Assembly (NCBI GenBank): GCA_002388005.1
Contig: DGLO01000045.1
Span: forward strand, 1 to 13,971
Direction of reading: 5' to 3'
DNA from: Candidatus Neomicrothrix sp. UBA4542
GTDB lineage: Bacteria; Actinomycetota; Acidimicrobiia; Acidimicrobiales; Poriferisodalaceae
DNA length: 13,971 bases
The translations under genes and the position numbers were made by a program. The notes beneath the pieces were generated by a model. It did no database searches and was not told the origin of the DNA. It saw nothing but the letters and a program-made list of their open reading frames with translations. This document shows positions 1 to 7,141 of the stretch, piece by piece (the first letter of the stretch is position 1; each line of letters starts with the position of its first letter).

Positions 1-1745
1 TCTTCAAGCACTTTTTGAAGATGCGATCCGTCGGGCGCCGGAGTTTGGAAAATCTCTTGAAGGTCCAGATCGACTGTTATCTCGTGGCCCTGGCCCCTGT
101 AGCGCATGAACGCCTTAGCGGCTTGTGTTAGATCTGCGTGTTTTGCTGCTCTGCGGACCACGTCTTCTGCTTCTTGGAGCATTTCTGCGAGCATCGAGGA
201 CAGCTCTTCCACTACGAGATCGTCGAGTCGAAGATGTCGCGTTCGCACGTTTTCGTGGGAGGCGGGTGCGTGGAGGAACCCTATTGCGGAACCGACGCCA
301 GCACCGCTGGGTATCAAGATGTCTTCGATACCAAGTTTTTCGGCAACACGGACGGCGTGAAGGGGAGCTGCTCCGCCAAAGGCGATGAGAGTTCCTTTGG
401 TGATATCGCACCCTTGTTCGATTGCGTGGACCCGGGCTGCTGTTGCCATATTTTCGTCTACGACTTCAGCTATTCCCAGCAACGCGGTATCCAGATCAAA
501 CCCGTCGTCTGTGACCAGAGAAGATTCGATTGCGGTGAAGGAGGCTTCTTTTGTGAAGGTCAAGTCGCCCCCAGCGAATCGATCCGGCAGGATTCGACCA
601 AGAGCAACATCAGCGTCGGTCACGGTCGGAGAGACCCCACCTCGGCCATAGCAGGCGGGACCGGGATCGCTGCCGGCACTTAACGGGCCGACAGAAATTC
701 GGCCGAGATCATCTAGCCGAGCAATAGAGGAGCCTCCCGCGCCGATTTCGACCATCTCGATAACCGGTAGCCGCAGAGGTATGCCGCTCCCAGCGAGAAA
801 GCGGTACTCCCGTCCGACTTCGAACTCTCTTGAGGTTCGAGGTTGTCCGCCGTTGATGATGCACAGTTTCGCCGTTGTTCCCCCCATATCGAAACTCAGC
901 GCCCGGTCGATCTGAAATGAGCGAGCGAGTTCCGCAGAGAGGAGAGCGCCGCCCGCCGGTCCGCTCTCAACGAGCTTTACCGGGAAACGGAGGGCATCAT
1001 CAAGTGTTCCTAAGCCACCACCTGACTGCATCAACAGCATTGGACACTGCATTCCAAGCTCTATCCGCCGCGATTCCAGGTCATTTAGGTATTCACCAAC
1101 GAGAGGCTGAATATATGCGTTTGCGCAGGCCGTCGAAAACCGTTCATATTCGCGAATCTCTGGGCAAACCTCGCTTGAAAGTGTCACCGCAACATCGGGC
1201 CACAACGATGCGACGATCTCCCTGGCCAGAATCTCATGGCGCGAATCCAGGTAACTATGCAAAAAACCGATGGCAATGCTTTCAACGCCCTCGTCGCGCA
1301 ACGCCACTACCTTCGACGCTAATAAGTCCTCATCCAAGTTCACCAGCACATCGCCTGTTGACGAGAGACGTTCGGGGATGCCGATGCGACGATCTCGAGG
1401 CACCAGGGGATCGGGTCTCATCATCGCTAGGTCGTACTGTTCGAACCGATTCTCGTGGGCCATTTCGATGGAATCACGCATTCCAGCTGTTGTCAGTAAC
1501 GCCGTTTTCGCGCCTCGTCTTTCGATTAACGCGTTGGTCGCGAGGGTGGTGCCATGAACAAAAACATCAACGTCGCTGGGGGCGAGCGACGCTTCACCCA
1601 ATACGTGGGTGACGCCCTCCATCACCGCGGCGGCCGGCGCTTGGGAAGTGGTAAGAAGCTTTTTGGTTATTAGGCGACCTTCGGTCTCGAGAGCAACATC
1701 GGTAAAGGTTCCGCCTATATCCACGGCGACACGCACAGAAGTCAC
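1..1745 (-). CDS. hyuA: Hydantoinase/oxoprolinase family protein, HyuA-type subunit (partial, 3' end outside window)
   Basis: Members of this family open cyclic amides (hydantoins, 5-oxoproline, lactams) with ATP, or act as the matching subunit of acetone-type carboxylases; they usually pair with a HyuB subunit. The frame stays open from the GTG at 1745 to the window edge (581 codons; family members are about 650-700 residues, so roughly 100 are missing). Visible motifs: N-terminal ASKHA-type phosphate loop VDIGGTFTD (residues 8-16), HGTTLATNA (64-72), second nucleotide motif DMGGTTAK (286-293), GSDPGPACYGRGG near the middle, FGGAAPLHA (456-464) and RYRGQGHE (548-555). The GTG is the only reasonable start, because an in-frame TAG lies four codons upstream. 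It begins 28 bp after the acyl-CoA dehydrogenase stop on the same strand, so the two are probably co-transcribed. The substrate cannot be read from the sequence; N-methylhydantoin, a lactam or another cyclic amide are all possible. A hyuB gene is expected just left of the window. Confidence 0.9.
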   Translation of the reverse strand, partial: MTSVRVAVDIGGTFTDVALETEGRLITKKLLTTSQAPAAAVMEGVTHVLGEASLAPSDVDVFVHGTTLATNALIERRGAKTALLTTAGMRDSIEMAHENRFEQYDLAMMRPDPLVPRDRRIGIPERLSSTGDVLVNLDEDLLASKVVALRDEGVESIAIGFLHSYLDSRHEILAREIVASLWPDVAVTLSSEVCPEIREYERFSTACANAYIQPLVGEYLNDLESRRIELGMQCPMLLMQSGGGLGTLDDALRFPVKLVESGPAGGALLSAELARSFQIDRALSFDMGGTTAKLCIINGGQPRTSREFEVGREYRFLAGSGIPLRLPVIEMVEIGAGGSSIARLDDLGRISVGPLSAGSDPGPACYGRGGVSPTVTDADVALGRILPDRFAGGDLTFTKEASFTAIESSLVTDDGFDLDTALLGIAEVVDENMATAARVHAIEQGCDITKGTLIAFGGAAPLHAVRVAEKLGIEDILIPSGAGVGSAIGFLHAPASHENVRTRHLRLDDLVVEELSSMLAEMLQEAEDVVRRAAKHADLTQAAKAFMRYRGQGHEITVDLDLQEIFQTPAPDGSHLQKVLE

Positions 1746-1773
1746 CTGCGCAGCCTAGGTCAGACCCGGATGG

Positions 1774-2916
1774 TCACATATCGAGAGAATCGAGCTGACG
1801 AGAGATGAGAAGCTTTTGAACTTCTGATGTGCCTTCATATATCTGGTAGACGCGAACGTCGCGATAAATCTTCTCAACTAAATGATCTTCAAGAAATCCG
1901 GCTCCGCCGTGGATCTGAATGGCCCGCGAAGCGACTCGTTCAGCCATCTCCGAAGCGAACAGCTTCGCCATTGACGCCGCTGTTGCTGAGTCAAGGGCGT
2001 GATCATGCAGGTCGGCTGCGTGTAAATACATCTGTCGGGCGACCTCTACTTCCGTAGCCATTTCCGCGAGCTGAAAAGCTATAGCTTGATGTTCGAAAAT
2101 CGGTTTCCCGAAGGTCTCGCGCTCCTCTGCGTACTGTTTCGATAGCTGGAGCGCCTGTCGGGCGCCACCAACCGATTGTGCTGCTACGCCGATTCGCCCC
2201 AGTGACAAACCCTCGAGTGCGATCGCCAAACCGCGCCCTTCGTCTCCTAAAAGGTCTGTGGCCGGGATTCGCATAGATTCAAAACGAATTTGGCATGTGT
2301 CGTTGGTTCGGTGACCGAGTTTTCGTTCGGTACTAACTACCTGGTACCCGGGGTTATCGGTCGGCGTTACGAAAACACTGATTTCAGATTTATTGGCTGC
2401 GGAACCAGTTACAGCAACGATCATTGCGACGTCTGCAGATGATCCAGCGGTAATGAGGGCTTTGTGTCCGTCGAGTACGTATTGGTCTCCATCGCGGATC
2501 GCTCGTGTGGAAATTGCAGAAGCGTCTGAGCCGGTGTGGGGTTCGGTTAAGTGGATCGAACCAAGCCACTCGCCCGAACAGAGCTGAGGTAAGAATCGCT
2601 GTCGTTGCTCAGGTGAACCGTACCGCTCTATGGCGAGCGCTACCGGTGAGTTGTTCGCTGCCATCATGTTGCTAATCCCACCGTCGACGGCAGCGATTTC
2701 CTCGATGGAAAGGGCGTAGGAAACGAAATCTAGGCCCGACCCGCCGTAAACAGGGTCGATGATCATGCCCATCAGTCCCAGCTGCCCCATCTGTCGATAT
2801 AGATCTCGCGGGGGACCGCCTGAGGCTTCCCACTCGCGCACGTGCGGGGCGATCTCACCAACGGCAAACTTTCTAGCTGAAAGGCGAACTGCTTCCTGTT
2901 CGGCCGACAAGATCAT
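1774..2916 (-). CDS. Acyl-CoA dehydrogenase
   Basis: An FAD-dependent alpha,beta-dehydrogenase of an acyl-CoA thioester; electrons normally pass to ETF. The 380-residue length is typical. The N-terminal helical domain begins at residue 2 (LSAEQEAVRL). The first family signature IHLTEPHTGSDAS is at 121-133. The C-terminal signature QIHGGAGFLEDHLVEKIYRD starts at 334, followed by YEGTSE with the predicted catalytic base Glu361, the medium/short-chain type position. The ATG at 2916 fits the family start. Only 20 bp separate it from the divergent ribH. A TAACGT hexamer sits 6 bp before the ATG, which would suit a leaderless transcript. The gene is followed 28 bp later by hyuA, so a small minus-strand operon is likely. 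Acyl chain length and substrate cannot be assigned; branched-chain or pathway-specific acyl-CoA is as likely as fatty acid. Confidence 0.95.
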   Translation of the reverse strand: MILSAEQEAVRLSARKFAVGEIAPHVREWEASGGPPRDLYRQMGQLGLMGMIIDPVYGGSGLDFVSYALSIEEIAAVDGGISNMMAANNSPVALAIERYGSPEQRQRFLPQLCSGEWLGSIHLTEPHTGSDASAISTRAIRDGDQYVLDGHKALITAGSSADVAMIVAVTGSAANKSEISVFVTPTDNPGYQVVSTERKLGHRTNDTCQIRFESMRIPATDLLGDEGRGLAIALEGLSLGRIGVAAQSVGGARQALQLSKQYAEERETFGKPIFEHQAIAFQLAEMATEVEVARQMYLHAADLHDHALDSATAASMAKLFASEMAERVASRAIQIHGGAGFLEDHLVEKIYRDVRVYQIYEGTSEVQKLLISRQLDSLDM

Positions 2917-2917
2917 G

Positions 2918-2928
2918 ATTCGACGTTA
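2918..2928 (-). promoter_or_regulatory. Possible leaderless-type -10 region of the acyl-CoA dehydrogenase gene
   Basis: On the minus strand, TAACGT (TAnnnT form) lies six bases upstream of the ATG at 2916, the spacing expected if transcription starts at the start codon. No Shine-Dalgarno is visible before this ATG. No good -35 match was found (GCGACA occurs at a poor 19-bp spacing). Speculative. Confidence 0.25.
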
Positions 2929-2936
2929 GGTGCTTA

Positions 2937-3452
2937 ATGGGAACTGATGTCGCCTTCGATAACGTTTTAGCTATGGCGAGCGACGACCAACGAGCTTCCC
3001 CTCCCGCTGGGTTGACTGGCGAGGGCCTTCGGATTGCTGTTGTCAGTGCTTTGTGGAACTCGGAGATTGTCATCCGCTTACTCAACGGTGTTGAGCGGGG
3101 TTTAGCGATGCTTGACGCGAACATTACCGAAAGCGTGTCGGTTCCCGGATGCTTTGAAATTCCTTTAGCCTGCCAAGCGCTAGCGCGATCGTCGGCATTT
3201 GACGCAATTATCGCGGTCGGTGCCGTGGTTCGAGGCGAAACCACTCATTATGAAATTGTTTCTGCTGCAGTGGCAACCGGTGTGCAAACAGTCCAGCTAG
3301 AGACGGGAGTTCCGATCGCCTTCGGCGTCTTGACTGTTGAGTCGCGGGCCCAGGGGTTGGCTCGGTCCGAAGAAGCTGGTGGTCATAACGTAGGAGAGGA
3401 ATCGGCACTCGTCGCGGTCGAGATGGCTCGGCTTGTCGAGAAGTGGCGCTGA
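2937..3452 (+). CDS. ribH: 6,7-dimethyl-8-ribityllumazine synthase
   Basis: Condenses 5-amino-6-ribitylaminouracil with 3,4-dihydroxy-2-butanone 4-phosphate, the penultimate riboflavin step; usually a pentamer or 60-mer in the cytoplasm. The lumazine synthase landmarks are in order: VVSALWNSEIV (35-45; Trp40 where many homologues have Phe stacking on the substrate), PGCFEIP (70-76), GAVVRGETTHYEIV (95-108) with the expected general acid/base His104, PIAFGVLT (126-133), Arg143 likely for phosphate binding, and the NVGEESALVAVEMA C-terminal helix. The 171 residues include an extended N-terminal tail of about 30. A weak TTAGG Shine-Dalgarno precedes ATG 2937; a second in-frame ATG at 2973 is possible. 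No other riboflavin gene is nearby. It sits among genes for flavoenzymes (acyl-CoA dehydrogenase, LLM oxidoreductase, DMGDH-type), which suggests a dedicated or duplicate copy. Family assignment is very secure; the role here is inference. Confidence 0.93.
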   Translation: MGTDVAFDNVLAMASDDQRASPPAGLTGEGLRIAVVSALWNSEIVIRLLNGVERGLAMLDANITESVSVPGCFEIPLACQALARSSAFDAIIAVGAVVRGETTHYEIVSAAVATGVQTVQLETGVPIAFGVLTVESRAQGLARSEEAGGHNVGEESALVAVEMARLVEKWR

Positions 3453-3570
3453 TCAGCGCGCTCAACTACCGCTTCTGCCAGATTTTGGCTCAGAGCCGTG
3501 AAGCCATCTCTTCGAATAGGCGGAGTCTGGGCTGATACGGTTGCCTCAAAAGACGTTGGGCGCACGGCGC

Positions 3571-3580
3571 TTAAGGGGGA
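3571..3580 (+). promoter_or_regulatory. Strong ribosome binding site deciding the amidohydrolase start
   Basis: A purine-rich AAGGGGGA lies four bases before the ATG at 3585, by far the best Shine-Dalgarno in this part of the window. It argues for 3585 rather than the earlier in-frame ATG at 3498, which has no such site and would add 29 residues unlike the family. Confidence 0.75.
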
Positions 3581-3584
3581 ATCT

Positions 3585-4727
3585 ATGCGGTACTACTCCT
3601 GTGACTCGCATGTGGTTGAAGCAGCCGAAATCTACGACGGCCTCACTGACAAATTTGGTGATCGGGCGCCTTTCATTGAGAAGGATTATCAAGGCAAGCC
3701 TGGAACTTGGCTGGTGCTGCCTGGAGGAATGCAGACGTTGCCCGTAGGCCGCCTTGGAATAGCGGGTGCTCGACTTGATGATCCGGCGACTCACGAGCGA
3801 ATAGCGATGGGCTACGACGGATTCAATCCGGGGGTCATGAACCCTGCCGCTCGATTGGAGGAACAAATCACTGATGGCATCGTGGGTGAAGTCATGTATC
3901 CCAGTCTCAGCATGTTTACCTTCGCCATTCCCGATGCTGAAGTGCGCGATGTCGCTTTTCAGCAGCACAACGACTGGGTACTGGACTACTGCTCCGTGGA
4001 CCGAAACCGGCTAATCGGAATCGGATGCCTTCCTCTTCCTGACGTGGATAGAGCGATAGCTGAAATAGACCGGTCCGCTGGGCGCGGGGTACGGGGTTTC
4101 GCTATCCCGACTCATGTCGATCCGGCGTTGCCGTACTGTGACCCGGCTTTCGATCCTTTCTGGGCTCGGGCCCAGGAATACGGTGTTCCGCTCACGATGC
4201 ATATCTTTACCGGGCAGACCCTCGACGGTGGGCTTCCTAAGCATTGGGGGACCCCAGGGGGGCATCTAAAGGGCTACACCCTTGCTCACACGACCGCCGT
4301 TAACACCATGATCGATATCATTTGCGGCGGTGTGGTCGAACGTTTCCCTGAACTGAAATTCGTAATAAGCGAATACGAAACTGGCTGGGTGGGACACGCC
4401 CTGCAACGGTTGGACCATGCCGCATATCGAACGCCGTGGGAGGTTTCCGACGAATTAACCATGAAGCCATCGGAGTATTTTGATCGAAATTTTTGGGTGA
4501 CCTTTGAGGACGATCGAGAAGGCATAGCGACTCGTCACGCGATTGGTGTGAGTAACCTTTTATGGGGTAACGACTACCCACATCACGACTCGATATGGCC
4601 TAATTCGAGACCGATTCTTGACGAGATCCTTGAGGGTTTACCAGAGGAAGAAAAGGAGGCGATGGTGTGGGGGAATGTTGTCGATCTATATGAGATAGAT
4701 CCCGACACTCTGCCGTCAGCTGCCTGA
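3585..4727 (+). CDS. Amidohydrolase-2 family metal-dependent hydrolase/decarboxylase
   Basis: A TIM-barrel metalloenzyme of the amidohydrolase-2 (ACMSD-like) group, whose members hydrolyse or non-oxidatively decarboxylate cyclic or aromatic carboxylates. From ATG 3585 the protein has 380 residues. Visible metal and active-site positions: N-terminal DSH (Asp7, His9) of the D-x-H motif, MHIF with His206, ISEYE with Glu263/Glu265, and the C-terminal GNDYPHHDS with Asp330. The last is the typical (S/N)DYPH-D signature of this subgroup. The start follows a strong Shine-Dalgarno; the longer frame from 3498 is rejected. It lies 132 bp after ribH. That gap holds a short inverted repeat (ggctc-a-gagcc at 3487-3497) but no clear promoter. 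Its stop is 2 bp from the stop of the convergent alpha/beta hydrolase. Homologues are often clustered with LLM oxidoreductases and acyl-CoA dehydrogenases in aerobic catabolic islands. The exact substrate is unknown. Confidence 0.9.
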   Translation: MRYYSCDSHVVEAAEIYDGLTDKFGDRAPFIEKDYQGKPGTWLVLPGGMQTLPVGRLGIAGARLDDPATHERIAMGYDGFNPGVMNPAARLEEQITDGIVGEVMYPSLSMFTFAIPDAEVRDVAFQQHNDWVLDYCSVDRNRLIGIGCLPLPDVDRAIAEIDRSAGRGVRGFAIPTHVDPALPYCDPAFDPFWARAQEYGVPLTMHIFTGQTLDGGLPKHWGTPGGHLKGYTLAHTTAVNTMIDIICGGVVERFPELKFVISEYETGWVGHALQRLDHAAYRTPWEVSDELTMKPSEYFDRNFWVTFEDDREGIATRHAIGVSNLLWGNDYPHHDSIWPNSRPILDEILEGLPEEEKEAMVWGNVVDLYEIDPDTLPSAA

Positions 4728-4729
4728 CC

Positions 4730-5566
4730 TCAATCAAGTAGATGAGCGATAATGGCGTCACCAACGCGTGCGCCTGCCTCCATTGGTCCAAAATGAGTCA
4801 GCCCATCCATTGGTAATAGTGTTCCGGATCCGAGATGCGCTGCGATTGGCTCGGCCATTGCTGGAGGCATTTCATTCCCGGTACCGAGCACCTCACCCCT
4901 TGCCACCACTGTTGGTGCCGTGATTGATTTCAATTCTGTGAAGTCAGTCGCTGTTGCTGAGCTAAAGATTTGAGCTTCGACTTCCCCCGAGCAAGTCAAC
5001 GAAACCCCACCTGCCGTCTCTTGCGTTCCGAGTGTTGCGTAGCCCCAAACTGCGGCTTTTTCGCATTGCGAAAACGGTGGCTTACTGCGCAGACGTTCCA
5101 CGAAAGAATCCAACGAGGGAAACTCATTCCGGCGTCGGCGAGCGGCAATGACGAGGGGGTGGTCGCCGTCGGGTCGCTCAAACTCCTCGGGAACCATTAC
5201 CGGTTCAAAGAGCCACATACGCCGAAACGTGCCTGGGTTTTCGAGTTCTGTTCGAACAAGAGTTGCCCCGCCCAGCGAGTGTCCGACTGCGTCTATAGGG
5301 CCCTCGTCGATAACCGCCACCGCTAACAGGATCTCTGTGACCAGGTGGGAACGCTCGACGTCGAGTGGGGGAATTTGTGTACGGGAGGCGCCGTGGCCGC
5401 GGAAGTCCAACCCGAAGCAATGGCGGTGTCTTTGTAGCACCGGTAGGGCCGTCGTCCACATTGCGGCGTTGAGCCCATTCCCATGAGTGAGTAAGAGGGG
5501 AGGGCCGTCTCCTCCAAAGTCGTGGAGCACTCCGTGTTCACCGTCGTCGCCTTGAAGAAGATGCAT
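4730..5566 (-). CDS. Alpha/beta hydrolase (Ser nucleophile), opposite strand to its neighbours
   Basis: A cytoplasmic alpha/beta-fold hydrolase of 278 residues with no signal peptide. Visible: oxyanion-region HGNG (28-31), LDFRGHGAS (53-61), nucleophile elbow GHSLGG with Ser97, and C-terminal THFGPME with the likely catalytic His258. The acid residue is probably in the GEVLGTGNE stretch but is not certain. Substrates in this superfamily include esters, lactones, C-C bonds and epoxides; none can be named here. The start is constrained, since an in-frame TAG lies five codons before the ATG. The gene is the only minus-strand member inside the plus-strand cluster. Its stop lies 2 bp from the amidohydrolase stop, and its start is 17 bp from the start of the next, divergent hydrolase. 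Its promoter must therefore overlap that neighbour's coding region. Confidence 0.88.
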   Translation of the reverse strand: MHLLQGDDGEHGVLHDFGGDGPPLLLTHGNGLNAAMWTTALPVLQRHRHCFGLDFRGHGASRTQIPPLDVERSHLVTEILLAVAVIDEGPIDAVGHSLGGATLVRTELENPGTFRRMWLFEPVMVPEEFERPDGDHPLVIAARRRRNEFPSLDSFVERLRSKPPFSQCEKAAVWGYATLGTQETAGGVSLTCSGEVEAQIFSSATATDFTELKSITAPTVVARGEVLGTGNEMPPAMAEPIAAHLGSGTLLPMDGLTHFGPMEAGARVGDAIIAHLLD

Positions 5567-5583
5567 CGCAAACGAGAATAGCT

Positions 5584-6333
5584 ATGCGCGACAATTGGGG
5601 CATGGCTTGCTTTGAATATGACAACACAGAAATTCACTTTGATGAATACGGCAGCGGTTTTCCGGTGCTGCTGATTGCGCCGGGCGGCATGCAATCGGCT
5701 GCTTCGTTTTGGGAATCCACACCGTGGAACCCAATTAGCCAGCTAAAAGAGAATTTTCGGGTGATAGCCATGGACCAACGAAATGCTGGAAGGTCTAGCG
5801 GTCCCATCGCTGCATCCGATGGTTGGGCCACTTACACCCGAGACCAGTTGGCGCTGCTTGATCACTTAGGAGTGGACGAGTTTCACGCGGTGGGAATGTG
5901 TATCGGTGGGCCGTACGTGATGGGCCTGATCGAAACCGCGCCGGAACGAGTTGCTGGTGGAGTGCTTTTCCAAACCATTGGCCTGAGTAACAACCGCGAA
6001 GCGTTCCACCAGATGTTCGATTCCTGGGCGAAGCCGCTCTCAAGTGCTCGCCCCGATGTAGGCGAGGACGTTTGGGCACAGTTTCGGAGCAATATGTATG
6101 ACTCGGACAAGTTTCTCTTCAATGTTGATGAAACTTTCGTTTCGTCGGTTGGAACACCCTTACTAATCTTTGAAGGGAACGATCTGTACCATCCGTCGGA
6201 TGCGTCGTTGCGGGTGGCCGACTTGGCACAAAATACGACGCTGATTCGTGAGTGGAAATCAGGCGCAGCGTTAGATTCTGCGATGACCGCCTTTTACGAC
6301 TTCTTAGTTGCGGGGGCCGTCAAGGACGAGTAG
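5584..6333 (+). CDS. Alpha/beta hydrolase with Cys at the nucleophile position
   Basis: An alpha/beta-fold protein of 249 residues. The fold is shown by the glycine-rich oxyanion strand LLIAPGGMQ (29-37), MDQRNAGRS (63-71), and a nucleophile elbow GMCIGG in which Cys106 replaces the usual Ser. The acid loop reads EGNDLYHPSD (Asp200, His203). The usual catalytic His near the C-terminus is not evident: the last strand and helix carry EWKSG instead. His203 may therefore take part, or the enzyme may work like Cys-type dienelactone hydrolases. The N-terminus is uncertain between ATG 5584 and ATG 5602 (MACFEYDN); neither has a convincing Shine-Dalgarno. It is followed after 19 bp by the SDR and then the LLM oxidoreductase in the same direction, so it is probably the first gene of a three-gene operon. 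It may hydrolyse a lactone, enol-lactone or beta-diketone made by the oxygenase; that is inference. Confidence 0.88.
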   Translation: MRDNWGMACFEYDNTEIHFDEYGSGFPVLLIAPGGMQSAASFWESTPWNPISQLKENFRVIAMDQRNAGRSSGPIAASDGWATYTRDQLALLDHLGVDEFHAVGMCIGGPYVMGLIETAPERVAGGVLFQTIGLSNNREAFHQMFDSWAKPLSSARPDVGEDVWAQFRSNMYDSDKFLFNVDETFVSSVGTPLLIFEGNDLYHPSDASLRVADLAQNTTLIREWKSGAALDSAMTAFYDFLVAGAVKDE

Positions 6334-6352
6334 TTCGCGGTAGCGTCCAAGA

Positions 6353-7141
6353 ATGAGCGATCTCAGAGGAAAAGTTGCCGTTGTCACAGGGGCAAGTAGA
6401 GGTATTGGTGAGGCGAGCGCTCGGGCTTTGGACGCGATCGGAGGCCAAGTAATCCTGACCGGCCGCACGGTCGATGATTTGGAGCGTGTAGCTGGGGAAT
6501 TGGAGAACGAACCAATCGTCATCCCAGCGGATTTGGCGAAACCGGAAGCCGGGACCGAGTTAGCGAACCGAATTCTTAACGAAGTGGGCGGGGTTGACAT
6601 ACTGGTGAATAACGCCGGAATTCCGATGCGTAGGATGCCCGAAAAGTTGACTGAAGAAGACATCGATTTGGTGTTCGCTGTCAACGTCCGGTCTCTTCTC
6701 ACATTATCCATTGGTCTCGCCGATTCCATGAAGCGGCGAGGTGGTGGTTCCATCATCAACGTCAGCTCGGTCGCTGGAGTTCGGGGCCCTGGAGCACGCG
6801 TTGCTTACGCGGGCACTAAAGGTGCTGTTGACGCTATGACTCGAGCTCTGGCTTCGGACTGGGGGCCTGACGGAATTCGGGTGAACTCAATCGCTCCGGG
6901 CCTGATAGCGACAGCTATCTGGGAGGAAAGCCGAAACACTATCCCTGGGTTGATCGAGGAGATGGAGGGGCAGATCGCGCTGAAACGGTGGGGTTTCGGT
7001 GATGACATCGCTGACGTTGTCACTTTCTTTGCGACCGATAGTTCAAGATATGTGACGGGGGAGACTCTGGTTGTTGATGGCGGCCTTGCCCGGGTGTCGG
7101 CGTCGGCGGCTCCCCAGGTGCTTCCTGAGCTGATCGAATGA
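6353..7141 (+). CDS. Short-chain dehydrogenase/reductase (SDR, classical type)
   Basis: NAD(P)-dependent oxidoreductase acting on an alcohol or ketone; 262 residues, the normal length for classical SDRs. The cofactor motif TGASRGIG is at 12-19, NNAG at 86-89, catalytic Asn111, Ser139, and Tyr152-x3-Lys156 within YAGTK. NSIAPG and the C-terminal VTGETLVVDGGL are also typical of FabG-like members. Arg16 in the glycine motif and Arg38 after the second strand hint at NADP(H), but this is only suggestive. The start codon has a weak ribosome site. The 3' end overlaps the LLM gene start by four bases (ATGA), implying translational coupling. In context it most likely oxidises or reduces an intermediate of the LLM-dependent pathway. 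A FabG role in fatty acid synthesis is unlikely, since no fatty acid synthesis genes are present. Confidence 0.93.
   Translation: MSDLRGKVAVVTGASRGIGEASARALDAIGGQVILTGRTVDDLERVAGELENEPIVIPADLAKPEAGTELANRILNEVGGVDILVNNAGIPMRRMPEKLTEEDIDLVFAVNVRSLLTLSIGLADSMKRRGGGSIINVSSVAGVRGPGARVAYAGTKGAVDAMTRALASDWGPDGIRVNSIAPGLIATAIWEESRNTIPGLIEEMEGQIALKRWGFGDDIADVVTFFATDSSRYVTGETLVVDGGLARVSASAAPQVLPELIE

Noticed and set aside
138..683. 181-residue plus-strand open frame
   Set aside because: Antisense to the HyuA frame, which remains open and conserved here (GPACYGRGG, FGGAAPLHA); composition is not protein-like.
875..1612. 245-residue plus-strand open frame
   Set aside because: It lies wholly opposite the HyuA coding frame, has low-complexity Arg/Ser/Pro-rich composition and no recognisable motif, while the minus strand carries clear family motifs throughout.
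2917..2936. FMN riboswitch upstream of ribH
   Set aside because: Only 20 bp separate ribH from the divergent gene, and no RFN-like conserved elements are visible there.
3498..3584. Earlier in-frame ATG giving a 29-residue N-terminal extension of the amidohydrolase
   Set aside because: No ribosome site there, while a strong AAGGGGGA precedes the ATG at 3585, and the family normally starts just before the D-x-H motif.
6353..7141. FabG of fatty acid synthesis
   Set aside because: The sequence is a generic classical SDR; neighbours are catabolic and no other fatty acid synthesis gene is present.
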